Notes: generated by a model from the letters alone, not told the origin. A stretch of 64,000 bases of DNA from Halomonas sp. (GCF_020832045.1 NZ_JAFIFK010000047.1:1-64000); one strand, 5' to 3'. Positions 39,214-48,780 are shown, counted from the first letter of the stretch. Program-made: numbers and translations.

Positions 39214-39730
39214 ACCGCTGGAGCGCCTGGTCGAGGCCGGGGGCTCGGTACTGGTCGTCATCGCTCTGGTGGCCATGGTGCTGTTCAGCCTGGCGCTGGA
39301 GCGGGTGTGGTATTTCCGCCTAACCTATCGCCGGGCAAGGCGCGCCTTGATAGCGCGCTGGGCAGCGCGTCAGGATCACCTGAGCTGGAGCGCTCTGACC
39401 CTCCGTGAAGCCTGGGCACGCGAACTGATAGGGAGGCTTCGCCGTCCGCTGCCGTGGCTCAAGCTGCTGGTGGGGCTGTGCCCACTGCTCGGCTTGCTGG
39501 GCACCGTGACCGGTATGATCGCCGTGTTCGATAGCCTGGCAATGACCGATACCAGTCAGGCGCGCGCCATGGCGGACGGAGTGGCGCGGGCCACCTTGCC
39601 GACATTGGCCGGTATGGCAGTGGCGGTGGTGGGGCTGCTGTTCACCAGCCGTCTCGAGCACATCATTCGTCGCGAGGACCAGCGGCTGCACGACCGTCTG
39701 GCTCGCGCCGTGGAGGATAACGATGCGTAG
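39197..39730 (+). CDS. exbB: ExbB-type biopolymer transport protein (ExbB2)
   Basis: A 177-residue inner-membrane proton-channel protein without a periplasmic extension. It begins MPLWLEPLERLVEAGGSVLVVI. The conserved TolQ/ExbB region LVGLCPLLGLLGTVTGMIAVF is followed by LPTLAGMAVAVVGLLF. The frame is open upstream within ttpC, but the ATG at 39197 gives the usual short ExbB2 length. It overlaps exbD by eight bases. Confidence 0.92.
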   Translation: MPLWLEPLERLVEAGGSVLVVIALVAMVLFSLALERVWYFRLTYRRARRALIARWAARQDHLSWSALTLREAWARELIGRLRRPLPWLKLLVGLCPLLGLLGTVTGMIAVFDSLAMTDTSQARAMADGVARATLPTLAGMAVAVVGLLFTSRLEHIIRREDQRLHDRLARAVEDNDA

Positions 39731-40130
39731 ACGCCGTGTAGGCGCCGACGACGGCGAAGCCAGCGAAGTCAATCTGACGCCCATGTTGGACGTCGTCTTC
39801 ATCATGCTGATTTTCTTCATCGTCACGACTAGCTTCATCAAAGAGAGCGGCGTGGAGATCGAACGGCCTGAATCCAGCGCCGCCACGCCGCGCCCCGATG
39901 CCCAGGTGATGGTCGCCATCACCCCCGAAGGGGCAGTGTGGGTCGACGGCCGTGCGGTGGACCTGCATCGCGTGGGTAGTGAGGTGGCCGGGCTGGTGAG
40001 TGAGGACGGCTCGGTAGTGATCCAGGCCGATCGCGACTCCACCACCGGCCTGCTGATCGAGGTGATGGATCGCATTCGCGAGGCCGGCGTTGAGCAGGTG
40101 GCGGTGGCTGCCAGCCGGAGCCGGCCGTGA
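39723..40130 (+). CDS. exbD: ExbD-type biopolymer transport protein (ExbD2)
   Basis: A 135-residue protein with one membrane helix, NLTPMLDVVFIMLIFFIVTT, holding the essential Asp of the proton path (PMLDVV). The periplasmic domain (about 45-135) follows. It works with ExbB and TtpC to energise TonB. It is translationally overlapped on both sides. Confidence 0.94.
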   Translation: MRRRRVGADDGEASEVNLTPMLDVVFIMLIFFIVTTSFIKESGVEIERPESSAATPRPDAQVMVAITPEGAVWVDGRAVDLHRVGSEVAGLVSEDGSVVIQADRDSTTGLLIEVMDRIREAGVEQVAVAASRSRP

Positions 40131-40900
40131 CGCGTATTCCCTTCTCCTCGCTGGGCGGGGTGGGCCTGGCACTACTGCTGTTTTGGCTGCTGGCGCTGCT
40201 GGTCACGCCACCGGAGGAGGAGTTCGACGTGGTCGACGTCAGCATGACGATGAACATGGTCGAAGCCCCGGAGCCGGCGCAGGAAGAGGTGGCCGAACCC
40301 AGCGCCGAGCCACCGCCGCCGCAGGTGGAAGCTACTCCGCCGCCGCAGCCTGAACCACTGCCGCCGCTGGAGAGCACGATTGCCATGCCGGAGCCGGAGC
40401 TGCCACCTGAGCCACAGGAGACGGTGGAATTCGACACCACTCTGCCCGAGCTTGCCGAGGTGCAGCCCGAGCCGCCCCCCGAACCAACCCCGGAGCCTCG
40501 GCCCCAGCCGGCTCCGGAACCGGCCCCCGAACCGGCGCCGACTCCCGAGCCGAGTCCGTCACCGACGGCACAGAGCGCTGCGCCCGCACCAGGGCCGCCG
40601 GCCGAGCAGGCTGTGCCTGCAGAGCAGGGGCCGGTAGACGTGGGCGAGATCGCGCCGACGAGCCGCGTGCCGCCGGAATATCCTTCGCGTGCCCAGCGAC
40701 GCGGGCTGGAAGGGCACGTGGAACTGCAGTTCCTGATTCACCCCGATGGCAGCGTGGATCGTTCGTCCATTCGCGTGCTTGATTCACAACCGCGTAACGT
40801 TTTCGATTCGGCGGCCGAGCAGGCCGTGGGGCGCTGGCAATTCGAGCCGGCCAGCGGTGTGCGCCGCGCCAGGCAGCGTCTAGAGTTTCAGCTGAGGTGA
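40127..40900 (+). CDS. tonB: TonB-type energy transducer (TonB2)
   Basis: A 257-residue protein: short cytoplasmic N terminus, membrane anchor (about 10-27), a Pro/Glu-rich spanning region (about 45-165) and a C-terminal TonB domain with the YP motif (VPPEYPSRAQRRGLEGHV) and QFLIHPDGSVDRSSI. The His of the classical TonB SHLS anchor motif is not seen, as in TonB2 proteins. It contacts the TonB box of outer-membrane receptors such as the one at 33461. The GTG start overlaps exbD by four bases. Confidence 0.92.
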   Translation: MTRIPFSSLGGVGLALLLFWLLALLVTPPEEEFDVVDVSMTMNMVEAPEPAQEEVAEPSAEPPPPQVEATPPPQPEPLPPLESTIAMPEPELPPEPQETVEFDTTLPELAEVQPEPPPEPTPEPRPQPAPEPAPEPAPTPEPSPSPTAQSAAPAPGPPAEQAVPAEQGPVDVGEIAPTSRVPPEYPSRAQRRGLEGHVELQFLIHPDGSVDRSSIRVLDSQPRNVFDSAAEQAVGRWQFEPASGVRRARQRLEFQLR

Positions 40901-40904
40901 TGCC

Positions 40905-41984
40905 ATGAAGATCCGGGGTGCGATTCACCTGATGGCTTGTATCGGTCTGCTGCTGGCCGCTACGGCGCAAGCCGATGCGCCCGCATTGCCTCGCGACATT
41001 ATCGCCGATCTGGAGCAGCTCCAGCGGCAGCTGCAGCAGGGAGAACACGATAGGGTGGTCGAGCGCGCACGCTCACAGGCGCAGCGTTTGGAAGGCGGTA
41101 ATTCCGCCGACCGCTGGGCCGGTGCCCTGTATCGGCAACTGGCGGCGGGGGCCGAAGCCGGGGCGGGGCGCAGCGAATCCGCTGCCGATGAGCTGCATCT
41201 GGCGCGCCGAGCACAAGAGGCCCCGCCGCGTCAGCGCGACCGCTGGTTGCGCGAAGAGGCGCGCCTGCGAATGGCGGCGGGGCAGACTGAAGTGGCAGTG
41301 GGGCTTTGGCTCGACTGGCATGAACGGAACGATGGCGTCGTCGACGACCATTGGCGCCTGGCTCGGGCCTTGGCGGAACTGGAGCGTTGGGACGAAGCAG
41401 CTGGCTGGGTCGAGCGAGCCCTGGCGGACGACCCGGCGCCGGAGCAACGCCGGCAGGCACTGGCCACGGCCGTATTTCAGCATGCCGGCCGTGGCGAGGA
41501 GGCTCTGGCCAGTCTGGAGGCTGCACTTGACGTTCAGGCTGAGCCCGAATTCTGGCGGCGTGCCGCGGCCCTGGCTCAGGGGCTCGGCGATGCGCAGCGG
41601 GCCACGGCCATCTGGGAAGCCGGCTGGCGGCTGGGCGTGCTAGAGGGCGAGGACGACCTGCGGCAACGAATCGAACTGCACCTGATTGCCGGCACGCCTG
41701 CCCGGGCCGCGGAACATCTCGAAGCGGCGCTGGCCGACGAGGCGCTGCCTGACACTCTGGACAACCGGCGCTTGCTGGCCCGCGCCTGGGAACAGGCTCG
41801 GCATCGTGAGCGGGCGCTCGAGGCCTGGCGCGAGGTGGCCGAGCGCAGCGAGGAGAGTGGCGATTGGCAGCGGCTGGGGCTGCTGGCCAATAGCTGGGGC
41901 AGGGGCGAGCTGGCACAGGAGGCGATGCAAGAAGCCCAACGCCGCGGGGCGCCAGTGGATCTGCGCTGGCTCTCCACTCTCTAG
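40905..41984 (+). CDS. TPR-repeat protein of the TonB2 operon
   Basis: A 359-residue exported protein: signal peptide ending about residue 24 (AQADA), then helical repeats with TPR character (for example HWRLARALAELERWDEAA, RQALATAVFQHAGRGEEALA and LLARAWEQARHRERALEAW). The equivalent gene ends the tonB2 cluster in Vibrio. The partner is unknown; it may link the periplasmic complex to receptors. It starts four bases after tonB. No clear terminator follows before convergent xthA. Confidence 0.85.
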   Translation: MKIRGAIHLMACIGLLLAATAQADAPALPRDIIADLEQLQRQLQQGEHDRVVERARSQAQRLEGGNSADRWAGALYRQLAAGAEAGAGRSESAADELHLARRAQEAPPRQRDRWLREEARLRMAAGQTEVAVGLWLDWHERNDGVVDDHWRLARALAELERWDEAAGWVERALADDPAPEQRRQALATAVFQHAGRGEEALASLEAALDVQAEPEFWRRAAALAQGLGDAQRATAIWEAGWRLGVLEGEDDLRQRIELHLIAGTPARAAEHLEAALADEALPDTLDNRRLLARAWEQARHRERALEAWREVAERSEESGDWQRLGLLANSWGRGELAQEAMQEAQRRGAPVDLRWLSTL

Positions 41985-42023
41985 CTACCCTGGCGAATCG
42001 AGAGTCAGCGATTCATCAGCGGC

Positions 42024-42857
42024 TCAGAGTTCGAACTCGGTCCACACCGGCGCATGGTCGGAGGGCCGTTCCATGCCGCGTAGATCGTAGTCGATGCCGG
42101 CATCGCGCACGCGCTCGGCTAGAGGTGCCGTGACCAGAATATAGTCTATGCGTAGCCCGCGCTTGGGTTCGCGTTCGAAGCCGCGTGAGCGATAGTCGAA
42201 CCAGCTGAAGCGGTCGTCCACCTGTGGGTAACGCAGACGATAGCTGTCGCTGAGACCCCACGACTTGAGCGTACCCAGCCACTCGCGTTCGATGGGCTGA
42301 AAGCTGGTCTTGCCCTCACGCAGCCAGCGTTTACGGTTGGCCTCGCCGATTCCGATATCGATATCTTCGGGGGAGATATTGAAATCACCCATCACCACCA
42401 GCCGCTCATCAGGCGAATGACGCTCATGCAGTAGCTGAATCAGATGGGCGTAGAAGGCACGCTTGTTGGGAAACTTGGTGGGGTGCTCGACGTTCTCGCC
42501 CTGGGGGAAGTAGCCGTTCCATACTGTCAGCGTCTCACCGTCGGCTGTGCGCAGCCGAGCGCCTATCAAACGCCGCTGCGACTCCTCGCCATCGCCGGGC
42601 AGGCCGTAGAAGACCTCTTCAGGGCCGCTTGGGCAGAGCGACTTGTGGCACAGCAGCGCGACCCCGTAGTGGCCCTTCTGACCGTGGAAATGAACGTGGT
42701 AGCCCATGGCCTCGACCGCCGCACGGGGAAACTCGCCGTCATGGACTTTGGTTTCCTGCAGGCCGATCAATAGCGGTTGATGGGCGGCAATCAGCGCTTC
42801 GAGCTGATGCAAACGGGCACGCAGCCCATTGATGTTGAACGAGACCAGACGTGTCAC
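42024..42857 (-). CDS. xthA: Exodeoxyribonuclease III (AP endonuclease)
   Basis: A 277-residue endonuclease/exonuclease/phosphatase-fold enzyme for base-excision repair. It starts with GTG at 42857 ([19 protein letters not shown]). Catalytic residues are in [24 protein letters not shown], and [10 protein letters not shown] at the end. [21 protein letters not shown] fits the ExoIII branch. The start overlaps the stop of the small basic protein (GTGA), so the two are co-translated. Confidence 0.94.
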   Translation of the reverse strand: MTRLVSFNINGLRARLHQLEALIAAHQPLLIGLQETKVHDGEFPRAAVEAMGYHVHFHGQKGHYGVALLCHKSLCPSGPEEVFYGLPGDGEESQRRLIGARLRTADGETLTVWNGYFPQGENVEHPTKFPNKRAFYAHLIQLLHERHSPDERLVVMGDFNISPEDIDIGIGEANRKRWLREGKTSFQPIEREWLGTLKSWGLSDSYRLRYPQVDDRFSWFDYRSRGFEREPKRGLRIDYILVTAPLAERVRDAGIDYDLRGMERPSDHAPVWTEFEL

Positions 42858-43117
42858 TCGTCGCGCTCCTCGTGGTCGACGGCTTTTTGCTCGAGTTCAT
42901 CGGGTGCAGGGTGGATGGCAATGCCATTGCCTTGCTCCTGGCGGGCCAGCTTGCGGGCCGCCTGGAGCTTGCGCTGCTGGCGTTTCTTCTGGGTGAAACG
43001 ACGCGACGAGACGACCTGGTCGGGGTTCTCGTGGCGCCACTTCTTGTAATCCTTGCGCTTGCCGGTGCGGATGGTCACCTTGTCAGCCAGCGAGCGAGTC
43101 TTCTTACGGCGTGTCAT
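42854..43117 (-). CDS. Small basic protein of unknown function upstream of xthA
   Basis: An 87-residue, strongly basic protein starting [20 protein letters not shown], then [37 protein letters not shown] and an acidic tail ending DHEERDE. There is no membrane segment. The composition suggests RNA or DNA binding. An upstream in-frame ATG at 43132 is possible; 43117 has GGAG at suitable distance. It sits between xthA (overlap) and divergent rhlB, 146 bases away. I recognise no family. Confidence 0.7.
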   Translation of the reverse strand: MTRRKKTRSLADKVTIRTGKRKDYKKWRHENPDQVVSSRRFTQKKRQQRKLQAARKLARQEQGNGIAIHPAPDELEQKAVDHEERDE

Positions 43118-43263
43118 CAGGCCTGGCTCCATGGGGTGTCGAAGGGCAGCTGAAGTGACATTCTACCAGTCGAATGCAACAGGCGCGCCCTCATCGCCAG
43201 AGGCTGGTACAATATGCGGCTGTACGAAGTTCATCCCATTGCTACGGACAAGACATACAGCCT

Positions 43264-44538
43264 ATGAGCGAGTCGGAACAGACCACAGCCCCGGCCGAGA
43301 ACCGCAAGCCCAAGCGTCGTCGTCGCAAGCCGCGCCGCCGGCAGTCGAACTGGGATCTGCGCCAATTCCAGGTACCTGCCGTGGCGGGCAAGTGGCGCTT
43401 TCACGACTTCGATTTGCCCCTCCCGTTGATGCGCGCCATCCACGCCCTGGGCTTCGAGTACTGCACGCCGATCCAGGCGGAAGCGCTGACTCATACCCTG
43501 CTCGGCGGCGACGTGGTAGGCAAGGCACAGACAGGCACCGGCAAGACGGCCGCCTTCCTGATCTCGATACTGGCCTATTTCCTCGAAGAGGAAGAGCCGA
43601 ACGGGCAGAAGCCCGGTGCGCCGCGGGCGTTGATCGTGGCGCCTACCCGCGAACTGGCGCTGCAGATCGAAAAGGACGCCAAGGCGTTGGCGCGCTTCAC
43701 GGACCTGAACGTGGCCAGTGTAGTCGGCGGCATGGACTACCAGAAACAGCGTGAGCAACTGGGCAAGACCGTGGACATTCTTGTGGCCACTCCCGGTCGC
43801 CTGCTCGACTTCCACGAGAAGCGCGACGTCGATCTCACCCAAGTCGAAGTGCTAGTGCTCGATGAGGCCGATCGCATGCTGTCGATGGGTTTCATTCCCG
43901 ACGTCAAGCGCATCATTCGCCACACGCCCAAGAAAGAGGAGCGTCAGACCTTCCTCTTCTCGGCCACTTTCTCTGAGGATATCCTCAACCTGGCCAGCCA
44001 GTGGACCCATCAGCCGACCCACGTCGAGATCGAGGTCACGGTAGAGAACAAGGCCAATATCGATCAGCGCGTCTACATGGTCAGCGATGACGACAAGGCG
44101 CGGCTGTTGGTCAACCTGCTCAAGCAGGAGAGCTTCGACCGGGTAATGGTGTTCGGCAACCGCCGTGACCTTGTGCGCAAGCTCGAGGATCTGCTGAAGA
44201 AAGCTGACGTGAACGTGGCCATGCTCTCCGGCGACGTGCCGCAGAATCAGCGTATCAAGACGTTGGAACGGTTCCGAGAGGGCGAAATACAGGTCCTGGT
44301 GGCTACCGATGTGGCCGGCCGTGGCATCCATATCGAGGATGTCAGTCACGTGATCAACTACACCCTACCCGAGGATCCGGAGGACTACGTCCACCGTATC
44401 GGTCGGACCGGCCGTGCCGGAGCCGCCGGGGTGTCGATCAGCTTCGTCGGCGAGGAGGATGCCTTCTCGCTGCCGGAAATCGAGCGCTATATCCAGGATA
44501 AGCTGCCCTGCGTGCACCCGCCCGAGGGGCTCCTTTAA
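43264..44538 (+). CDS. rhlB: DEAD-box RNA helicase RhlB
   Basis: A 424-residue ATP-dependent RNA helicase. A basic N-terminal extension ([17 protein letters not shown]) precedes the core. Motifs: Q motif [13 protein letters not shown], Walker [18 protein letters not shown] in LDEADRM, SAT in [17 protein letters not shown] and HRIGRTGR. RhlB unwinds structured RNA for RNase E in the degradosome; rne lies in the same window. The start at 43264 follows a weak site. dinG follows after five bases. Confidence 0.92.
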   Translation: MSESEQTTAPAENRKPKRRRRKPRRRQSNWDLRQFQVPAVAGKWRFHDFDLPLPLMRAIHALGFEYCTPIQAEALTHTLLGGDVVGKAQTGTGKTAAFLISILAYFLEEEEPNGQKPGAPRALIVAPTRELALQIEKDAKALARFTDLNVASVVGGMDYQKQREQLGKTVDILVATPGRLLDFHEKRDVDLTQVEVLVLDEADRMLSMGFIPDVKRIIRHTPKKEERQTFLFSATFSEDILNLASQWTHQPTHVEIEVTVENKANIDQRVYMVSDDDKARLLVNLLKQESFDRVMVFGNRRDLVRKLEDLLKKADVNVAMLSGDVPQNQRIKTLERFREGEIQVLVATDVAGRGIHIEDVSHVINYTLPEDPEDYVHRIGRTGRAGAAGVSISFVGEEDAFSLPEIERYIQDKLPCVHPPEGLL

Positions 44539-44543
44539 CGGCC

Positions 44544-46679
44544 ATGCTCGACGAGGCCCTCAAGGGCGAGATACAAGCTGCCTACCGTCGCGTGCTGGAA
44601 GCCCAAGGGCTGACGCCACGCTACGGTCAGCGGCTGATGATTGCCGAGATCGCTCGCACTCTGGGTGGCATCGAGGCCGACGACGCCGGTCGGCGGGTCT
44701 CAGACGAGCACGTCTGCGTTCTTGAGGCCGGTACCGGCACCGGCAAGACCTTGGCCTACCTGTTGGCTGCCCTGCCCGTGGCCAAGGCCAAGGGCAAGCG
44801 CCTGGTGGTAGCGACCGCCACCATCGCCTTGCAGGAACAGGTGCTGTTGCAGGATCTGCCCACCCTCAAGGCCCACAGCGGTCTCGACTTCGACTACGCC
44901 TTGGCCAAGGGGCGCGGGCGCTACCTGTGCCTGACGCGCCTCGAGCAAGCGCTGGATGGGGTCGAGGGCAATCCCACCCTGTCGCTGTTCGAGCAGAGTC
45001 TCGCCCAGGGCGGCGGCGATCATTTCCAAGCCCTCGTGCAGGAGATGGCCGATGCCTACGGCAGCGGCCGCTGGGAAGGGGATCGCGAAAGCTGGCCGAC
45101 GGCCATCGACGACAGCGACTGGCGCCAGCTGACCATCGACCACCGTCAGTGCACCAACCGCCGCTGCGGTCATTTCGCCGCCTGCGCTTTCTTCCGTGCT
45201 CGCCGCGATATGGAAAGCGCCGACATCATCGTTGCCAACCACGATCTGGTGCTTGCCGACCTCTCGCTCGGTGGGGGTGTGGTACTGCCGCCTCCCGGCG
45301 ACTGCATCTATGTCTTCGATGAAGGCCACCACCTGCCGGACAAGGCGTTGAACCATTTCGCTCATCGCGTGGGCATTAACGGTACGCTGCGCTGGCTGGG
45401 CAATCTGAAAAAATCCCTGACCGAACTCAACCAGGCGTTGGCGGTGCAGCCGACCCTGGCGCGGCTGCTGGCCGGACTGCCGGAAACCATCGCCGCGCTC
45501 GAGCCGCGCCTGGGTGAGGCCTTCTCGCTGGGGCATCAGTTGGCAGGGCGCCAACATGGCCTGGAAGAGGGCGAGGAGAACCATCAGTATCGCTTCGAAA
45601 TGGGGCGGGTGCCCGATGCCTTGCGCGACCATTCCGGCAACCTGCTGGTGGGCTTCGCCGAGCTGTCGCGCACCCTGGAAACCATGACCGACATCCTGCG
45701 CGAGAGCCTCGACCCCGACAAGCATACCGGGCTCGCCCGCGAGCAGGCCGAAGCGTGGCTGCCGCTGCTGGCGCTGCTGCATGGCCGGGCACTGGAGGCG
45801 CATGGTCTATGGCAGGCCTACGGTGAGGGCGATGTGCAAGGCGAGGCGCCCAGTGCTCGCTGGCTGACCCTGGAACGCTTCGGTGGCGACCCCGAGCTGA
45901 CCTTCTCGGCAAGCCCCGTCTCGGCCGCTCCTACGCTGGCCAAGAGCCTGTGGGGCAGCTGCTTCGGCGCCGTGGTGACCTCTGCAACGCTCACCGCGCT
46001 GGGTCGTTTCGAGCGCCTTCAGGAGCGGGCTGGGCTGGCGAACCGCTATCGCTACCAGCGGCTGCCGAGCCCTTTCGACTACTCCCGTGCCGTGCTCAGC
46101 GTGCCACGTCAGGCCGTCGATCCCGGCGATCGCGAGGCTCACGAGCGGGCCATCGTCGATTTCGTCGGTTCCCTCGGCGACAAGGAGGCGGTGCTTATGC
46201 TTTTCTCGTCGCGGGCGCAGCTGCGTGCGGTGGAGAAAGCGCTGTCGTCGAAGTGGCGTGAAAGGGTGCTGGCTCAGGATCGCCTGCCCAAGCGCGAGTT
46301 GATCGAGCGTCATCGTGCGCGCGTCGATGCCGGCGAGGGCAGTGTGATTTTCGGGCTGGCGAGCTTCGCCGAGGGTATCGACCTGCCCGGCGACTACCTG
46401 ACCCATGTAGTGATCACCCGGTTACCCTTTGCCGTGCCCGACGACCCGGTGGGCGCGACGCTGGCCGAATGGATTGAGAGCCGGGGTGGCAATCCCTTCA
46501 TGCGTATCAGCGTGCCCGACGCCTCGATCAAACTGGTCCAGGCTTGCGGGCGGCTGATCCGCAAGGAGGCCGATCAGGGGCGTATAACTCTGCTTGACCG
46601 GCGCGTACTGACCCGCCGTTATGGTCAGGCACTGCTCGACGCTCTGCCGCCTTTTACCCGTCAGATCGACGATATCTGA
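44544..46679 (+). CDS. dinG: ATP-dependent DNA helicase DinG
   Basis: A 711-residue XPD-like superfamily 2 helicase (E. coli DinG has 716). Walker A is EAGTGTGKTL (61-70). The four iron-sulfur cysteines are Cys129 (GRYLCLT), Cys203, Cys208 and Cys214 (QCTNRRCGHFAACAFF). The DEAH box is DEGHHLP (259-265), and QACGRLIRKEAD is motif VI. It unwinds R-loops and damaged DNA. It is downstream of rhlB, probably in one transcript, and ends at a terminator. Confidence 0.95.
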   Translation: MLDEALKGEIQAAYRRVLEAQGLTPRYGQRLMIAEIARTLGGIEADDAGRRVSDEHVCVLEAGTGTGKTLAYLLAALPVAKAKGKRLVVATATIALQEQVLLQDLPTLKAHSGLDFDYALAKGRGRYLCLTRLEQALDGVEGNPTLSLFEQSLAQGGGDHFQALVQEMADAYGSGRWEGDRESWPTAIDDSDWRQLTIDHRQCTNRRCGHFAACAFFRARRDMESADIIVANHDLVLADLSLGGGVVLPPPGDCIYVFDEGHHLPDKALNHFAHRVGINGTLRWLGNLKKSLTELNQALAVQPTLARLLAGLPETIAALEPRLGEAFSLGHQLAGRQHGLEEGEENHQYRFEMGRVPDALRDHSGNLLVGFAELSRTLETMTDILRESLDPDKHTGLAREQAEAWLPLLALLHGRALEAHGLWQAYGEGDVQGEAPSARWLTLERFGGDPELTFSASPVSAAPTLAKSLWGSCFGAVVTSATLTALGRFERLQERAGLANRYRYQRLPSPFDYSRAVLSVPRQAVDPGDREAHERAIVDFVGSLGDKEAVLMLFSSRAQLRAVEKALSSKWRERVLAQDRLPKRELIERHRARVDAGEGSVIFGLASFAEGIDLPGDYLTHVVITRLPFAVPDDPVGATLAEWIESRGGNPFMRISVPDASIKLVQACGRLIRKEADQGRITLLDRRVLTRRYGQALLDALPPFTRQIDDI

Positions 46680-46694
46680 AAGCCGTAGGGCAAC

Positions 46695-46724
46695 AAAAAG
46701 GCCCGCCATCAGGCGAGCCTTTTA
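46695..46724. terminator. Bidirectional terminator between dinG and the DAHP synthase gene
   Basis: AAAAAGGCCCGCC-ATCA-GGCGAGCCTTTT forms a stem with one mismatch. A and T runs on both sides serve both convergent genes. Confidence 0.85.
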
Positions 46725-46742
46725 CGGTCGAAGCGATTCGTT

Positions 46743-47819
46743 TCAGCTCTGGTTTCTTTGCGCCAGGACAGGGGCGAGCTTTTGTGCCATTCGGGTCATG
46801 CTTTCTTCGGTCGTACTCCAATCGATACAAGCGTCGGTCACGGAGACGCCATACTGCATCTGGCTGTGGTCGTCGAGGATCTTCTGGCTGCCCCAGCCGA
46901 TATTGGACTCCACCATCAGGCCCATGATCGAGCGGTTGCCTTCCAGGATCTGATTGGTGACGTTCTCCAGCACCAGAGGCTGCAGTGCCGGATCCTTGTT
47001 GGAGTTGGCATGGGAGCAGTCGATCATGATGTTGGGTTTGATGCCCGCCTTCTTCAGCTCCTGCTCGGCCAGCGCGACACTGACACTGTCGTAATTGGGC
47101 TTGCCGTTGCCACCACGCAGCACCACATGTGCGTAGGCGTTGCCGCGGGTGCGGATGATCGCCACCTGGCCGCTCTGGTTGATGCCGAGGAAGTTGTGCG
47201 GGTGCGTTACCGATTGCAGGGCGTTGATCGCTACGTCAAGGCTGCCGTCGGTACCGTTCTTGAATCCCACCGGGCTTGAGAGCCCCGAGGACATCTCCCG
47301 GTGGGTCTGGGATTCCGTGGTGCGCGCGCCGATCGCCGACCAGCTGATGCAATCCTGAAGATACTGAGGGGAGATCGGGTCCAGCGCCTCGGTTGCCAGC
47401 GGCAGGCCGAATTCGGAAAGGTCCACCAGCAGTTTGCGGGCGATATGCAGGCCTTCCTCGATCTCGAAGGAGCCATTGAGGTGGGGGTCGTTGATCAAGC
47501 CCTTCCAGCCTACGGTGGTCCTTGGCTTCTCGAAATAGACGCGCATCACGATGAAAAGACTGTCTTTCACCTCATCGGCCAGGCGGCGCAGGCGGCGTGC
47601 ATAATCGAGTGCGGCATCGATGTCGTGAATCGAGCAGGGGCCGATCACGACCAGCAGGCGAGGATCGCTGCCGTCGAGGATGTTCTGTATGGTCCGACGC
47701 CCTTCGATCACCGTTCTCTCGGCGACTTCACCGAGGGGGATCTCGTTCTTGAGGGCTTCCGGTGTGATCAGTACGTCCTGGGACAGGACGTTGAGATTGC
47801 TGACCAGCTGATCTGACAT
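46743..47819 (-). CDS. aroG: 3-deoxy-7-phosphoheptulonate synthase, class I alpha (AroF/AroG/AroH family)
   Basis: A 358-residue enzyme for the first step of aromatic amino-acid synthesis (PEP + erythrose 4-phosphate). Signatures: VIGPCSIHD, VMRVYFEKPRTTVGWKGL, SDFxxx-type LATEALDPISPQYL, GARTTESQTHREMSSGLS and MIDCSHANSNKD. The class I alpha family is sure; which feedback type (Phe, Tyr or Trp) cannot be read from this sequence, so the symbol is nominal. AGGTAGCAAC precedes the ATG. It is divergent from algU, with 299 bases between them. Confidence 0.9.
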   Translation of the reverse strand: MSDQLVSNLNVLSQDVLITPEALKNEIPLGEVAERTVIEGRRTIQNILDGSDPRLLVVIGPCSIHDIDAALDYARRLRRLADEVKDSLFIVMRVYFEKPRTTVGWKGLINDPHLNGSFEIEEGLHIARKLLVDLSEFGLPLATEALDPISPQYLQDCISWSAIGARTTESQTHREMSSGLSSPVGFKNGTDGSLDVAINALQSVTHPHNFLGINQSGQVAIIRTRGNAYAHVVLRGGNGKPNYDSVSVALAEQELKKAGIKPNIMIDCSHANSNKDPALQPLVLENVTNQILEGNRSIMGLMVESNIGWGSQKILDDHSQMQYGVSVTDACIDWSTTEESMTRMAQKLAPVLAQRNQS

Positions 47820-47842
47820 GTTGCTACCTGTGTCGTGATGCG

Positions 47843-47871
47843 TTGATGGCAAGAGGATGAACTACTATACA
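47843..47871 (+). promoter_or_regulatory. Candidate sigma-70 promoter toward algU
   Basis: TTGATG (47843-47848), a 17-bp spacer and TATACA (47866-47871). It would give a leader of about 240 nt for algU. Confidence 0.45.
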
Positions 47872-47902
47872 CCCGCCGAGTAAGAATTCAGCAATCGCAG
47901 CG

Positions 47903-47929
47903 GAACCCGAAGCCGGTGGGTTTGTCTCA
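47903..47929 (+). promoter_or_regulatory. Possible AlgU-type promoter upstream of algU
   Basis: GAACCC-N16-TCTCA resembles the AlgU/sigma-E consensus GAACTT-N16/17-TCTGA (four of six and four of five). Autoregulation of algU is usual in the family. Confidence 0.35.
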
Positions 47930-48118
47930 GCGCCGGCGGCATGGAGGACGGCTTGAAGCGTAGCCAAGAAACAGGAACACTTGTCACTAACGGGCGAAGG
48001 CGCCCAGGGACATACAGCAGCCAACGGGCTCCAGGTTGATACCATGCAGGCACACTCTTCAATGATGCGATTTTCTCTCATCCCGCTTCCGGGCGCTGCC
48101 TGGTCGGGGAGGGGTTGA

Positions 48119-48724
48119 ATGGGCAACCGGGAAACCGATCAGCAGCTCGTCGAGCGAGCGCAGAAGGGCGACACCCGTGCCTTCGATTTGCTGGTAAAAA
48201 AGTATCAGCACAAGATCATCGGGCTGATAGGACGCTACATACAGGATCACGCCGAAGTGCAGGACGTGGCCCAGGAGGCGTTCATCAAGGCCTATCGTGC
48301 GCTGGGCAAGTTTCGCGCCGAGAGTGCCTTCTATACTTGGATGTATCGGATTGCCATCAATACGGCAAAGAATCACCTGGTATCCAGAGGCCGGCGTCCT
48401 CCGGGCAGTGATCTCGATATCGCCGATGCGGAGATTCTCGATCACAGTGGGAGGCTGGCCGATATCGAGAGTCCCGAGTCGTCGCTGGCACGCGACCAGT
48501 TGGAAGCAGCGGTTTTCGAGGCCATCGAGAATCTGCCCGACGATCTTCGTACGGCCATTACCTTGCGTGAGCTCGATGGGCTCTCCTATGAGGATATTGC
48601 CCACATTATGCAGTGTCCGGTTGGTACGGTTCGCTCGCGTATTTTTCGAGCGCGCGAGGCAGTGGACCAGCATATTCAACCGCTGGTCACGACATCTCGT
48701 ACTCGGGAGTCGATGATCGAATGA
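48119..48724 (+). CDS. algU: RNA polymerase sigma factor AlgU/RpoE
   Basis: A 201-residue ECF sigma factor. Region 2 is FDLLVKKYQHKIIGLIGRYI and VQDVAQEAFIKAYRAL; region 4 is LRELDGLSYEDIAHIMQCP and GTVRSRIFRAREAV. It directs the envelope-stress response and, in Pseudomonas, alginate synthesis. MucA holds it at the membrane until proteolysis. GGGGAGGGGTTGA lies before the ATG. mucA follows after a 182-base gap containing another promoter. Confidence 0.96.
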   Translation: MGNRETDQQLVERAQKGDTRAFDLLVKKYQHKIIGLIGRYIQDHAEVQDVAQEAFIKAYRALGKFRAESAFYTWMYRIAINTAKNHLVSRGRRPPGSDLDIADAEILDHSGRLADIESPESSLARDQLEAAVFEAIENLPDDLRTAITLRELDGLSYEDIAHIMQCPVGTVRSRIFRAREAVDQHIQPLVTTSRTRESMIE

Positions 48725-48753
48725 ATTTTTCCATAAGTTTTCGCCTCGGTGCT

Positions 48754-48780
48754 GAACTGTCTTGCACCGATGACGTCTGA
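48754..48780 (+). promoter_or_regulatory. AlgU/sigma-E-type promoter in front of mucA
   Basis: GAACTG (48754-48759), 16 bp, TCTGA (48776-48780): ten of the eleven specified consensus bases. It lies in the algU-mucA gap and would start an RNA near 48787 with a leader of about 120 nt. Confidence 0.65.
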
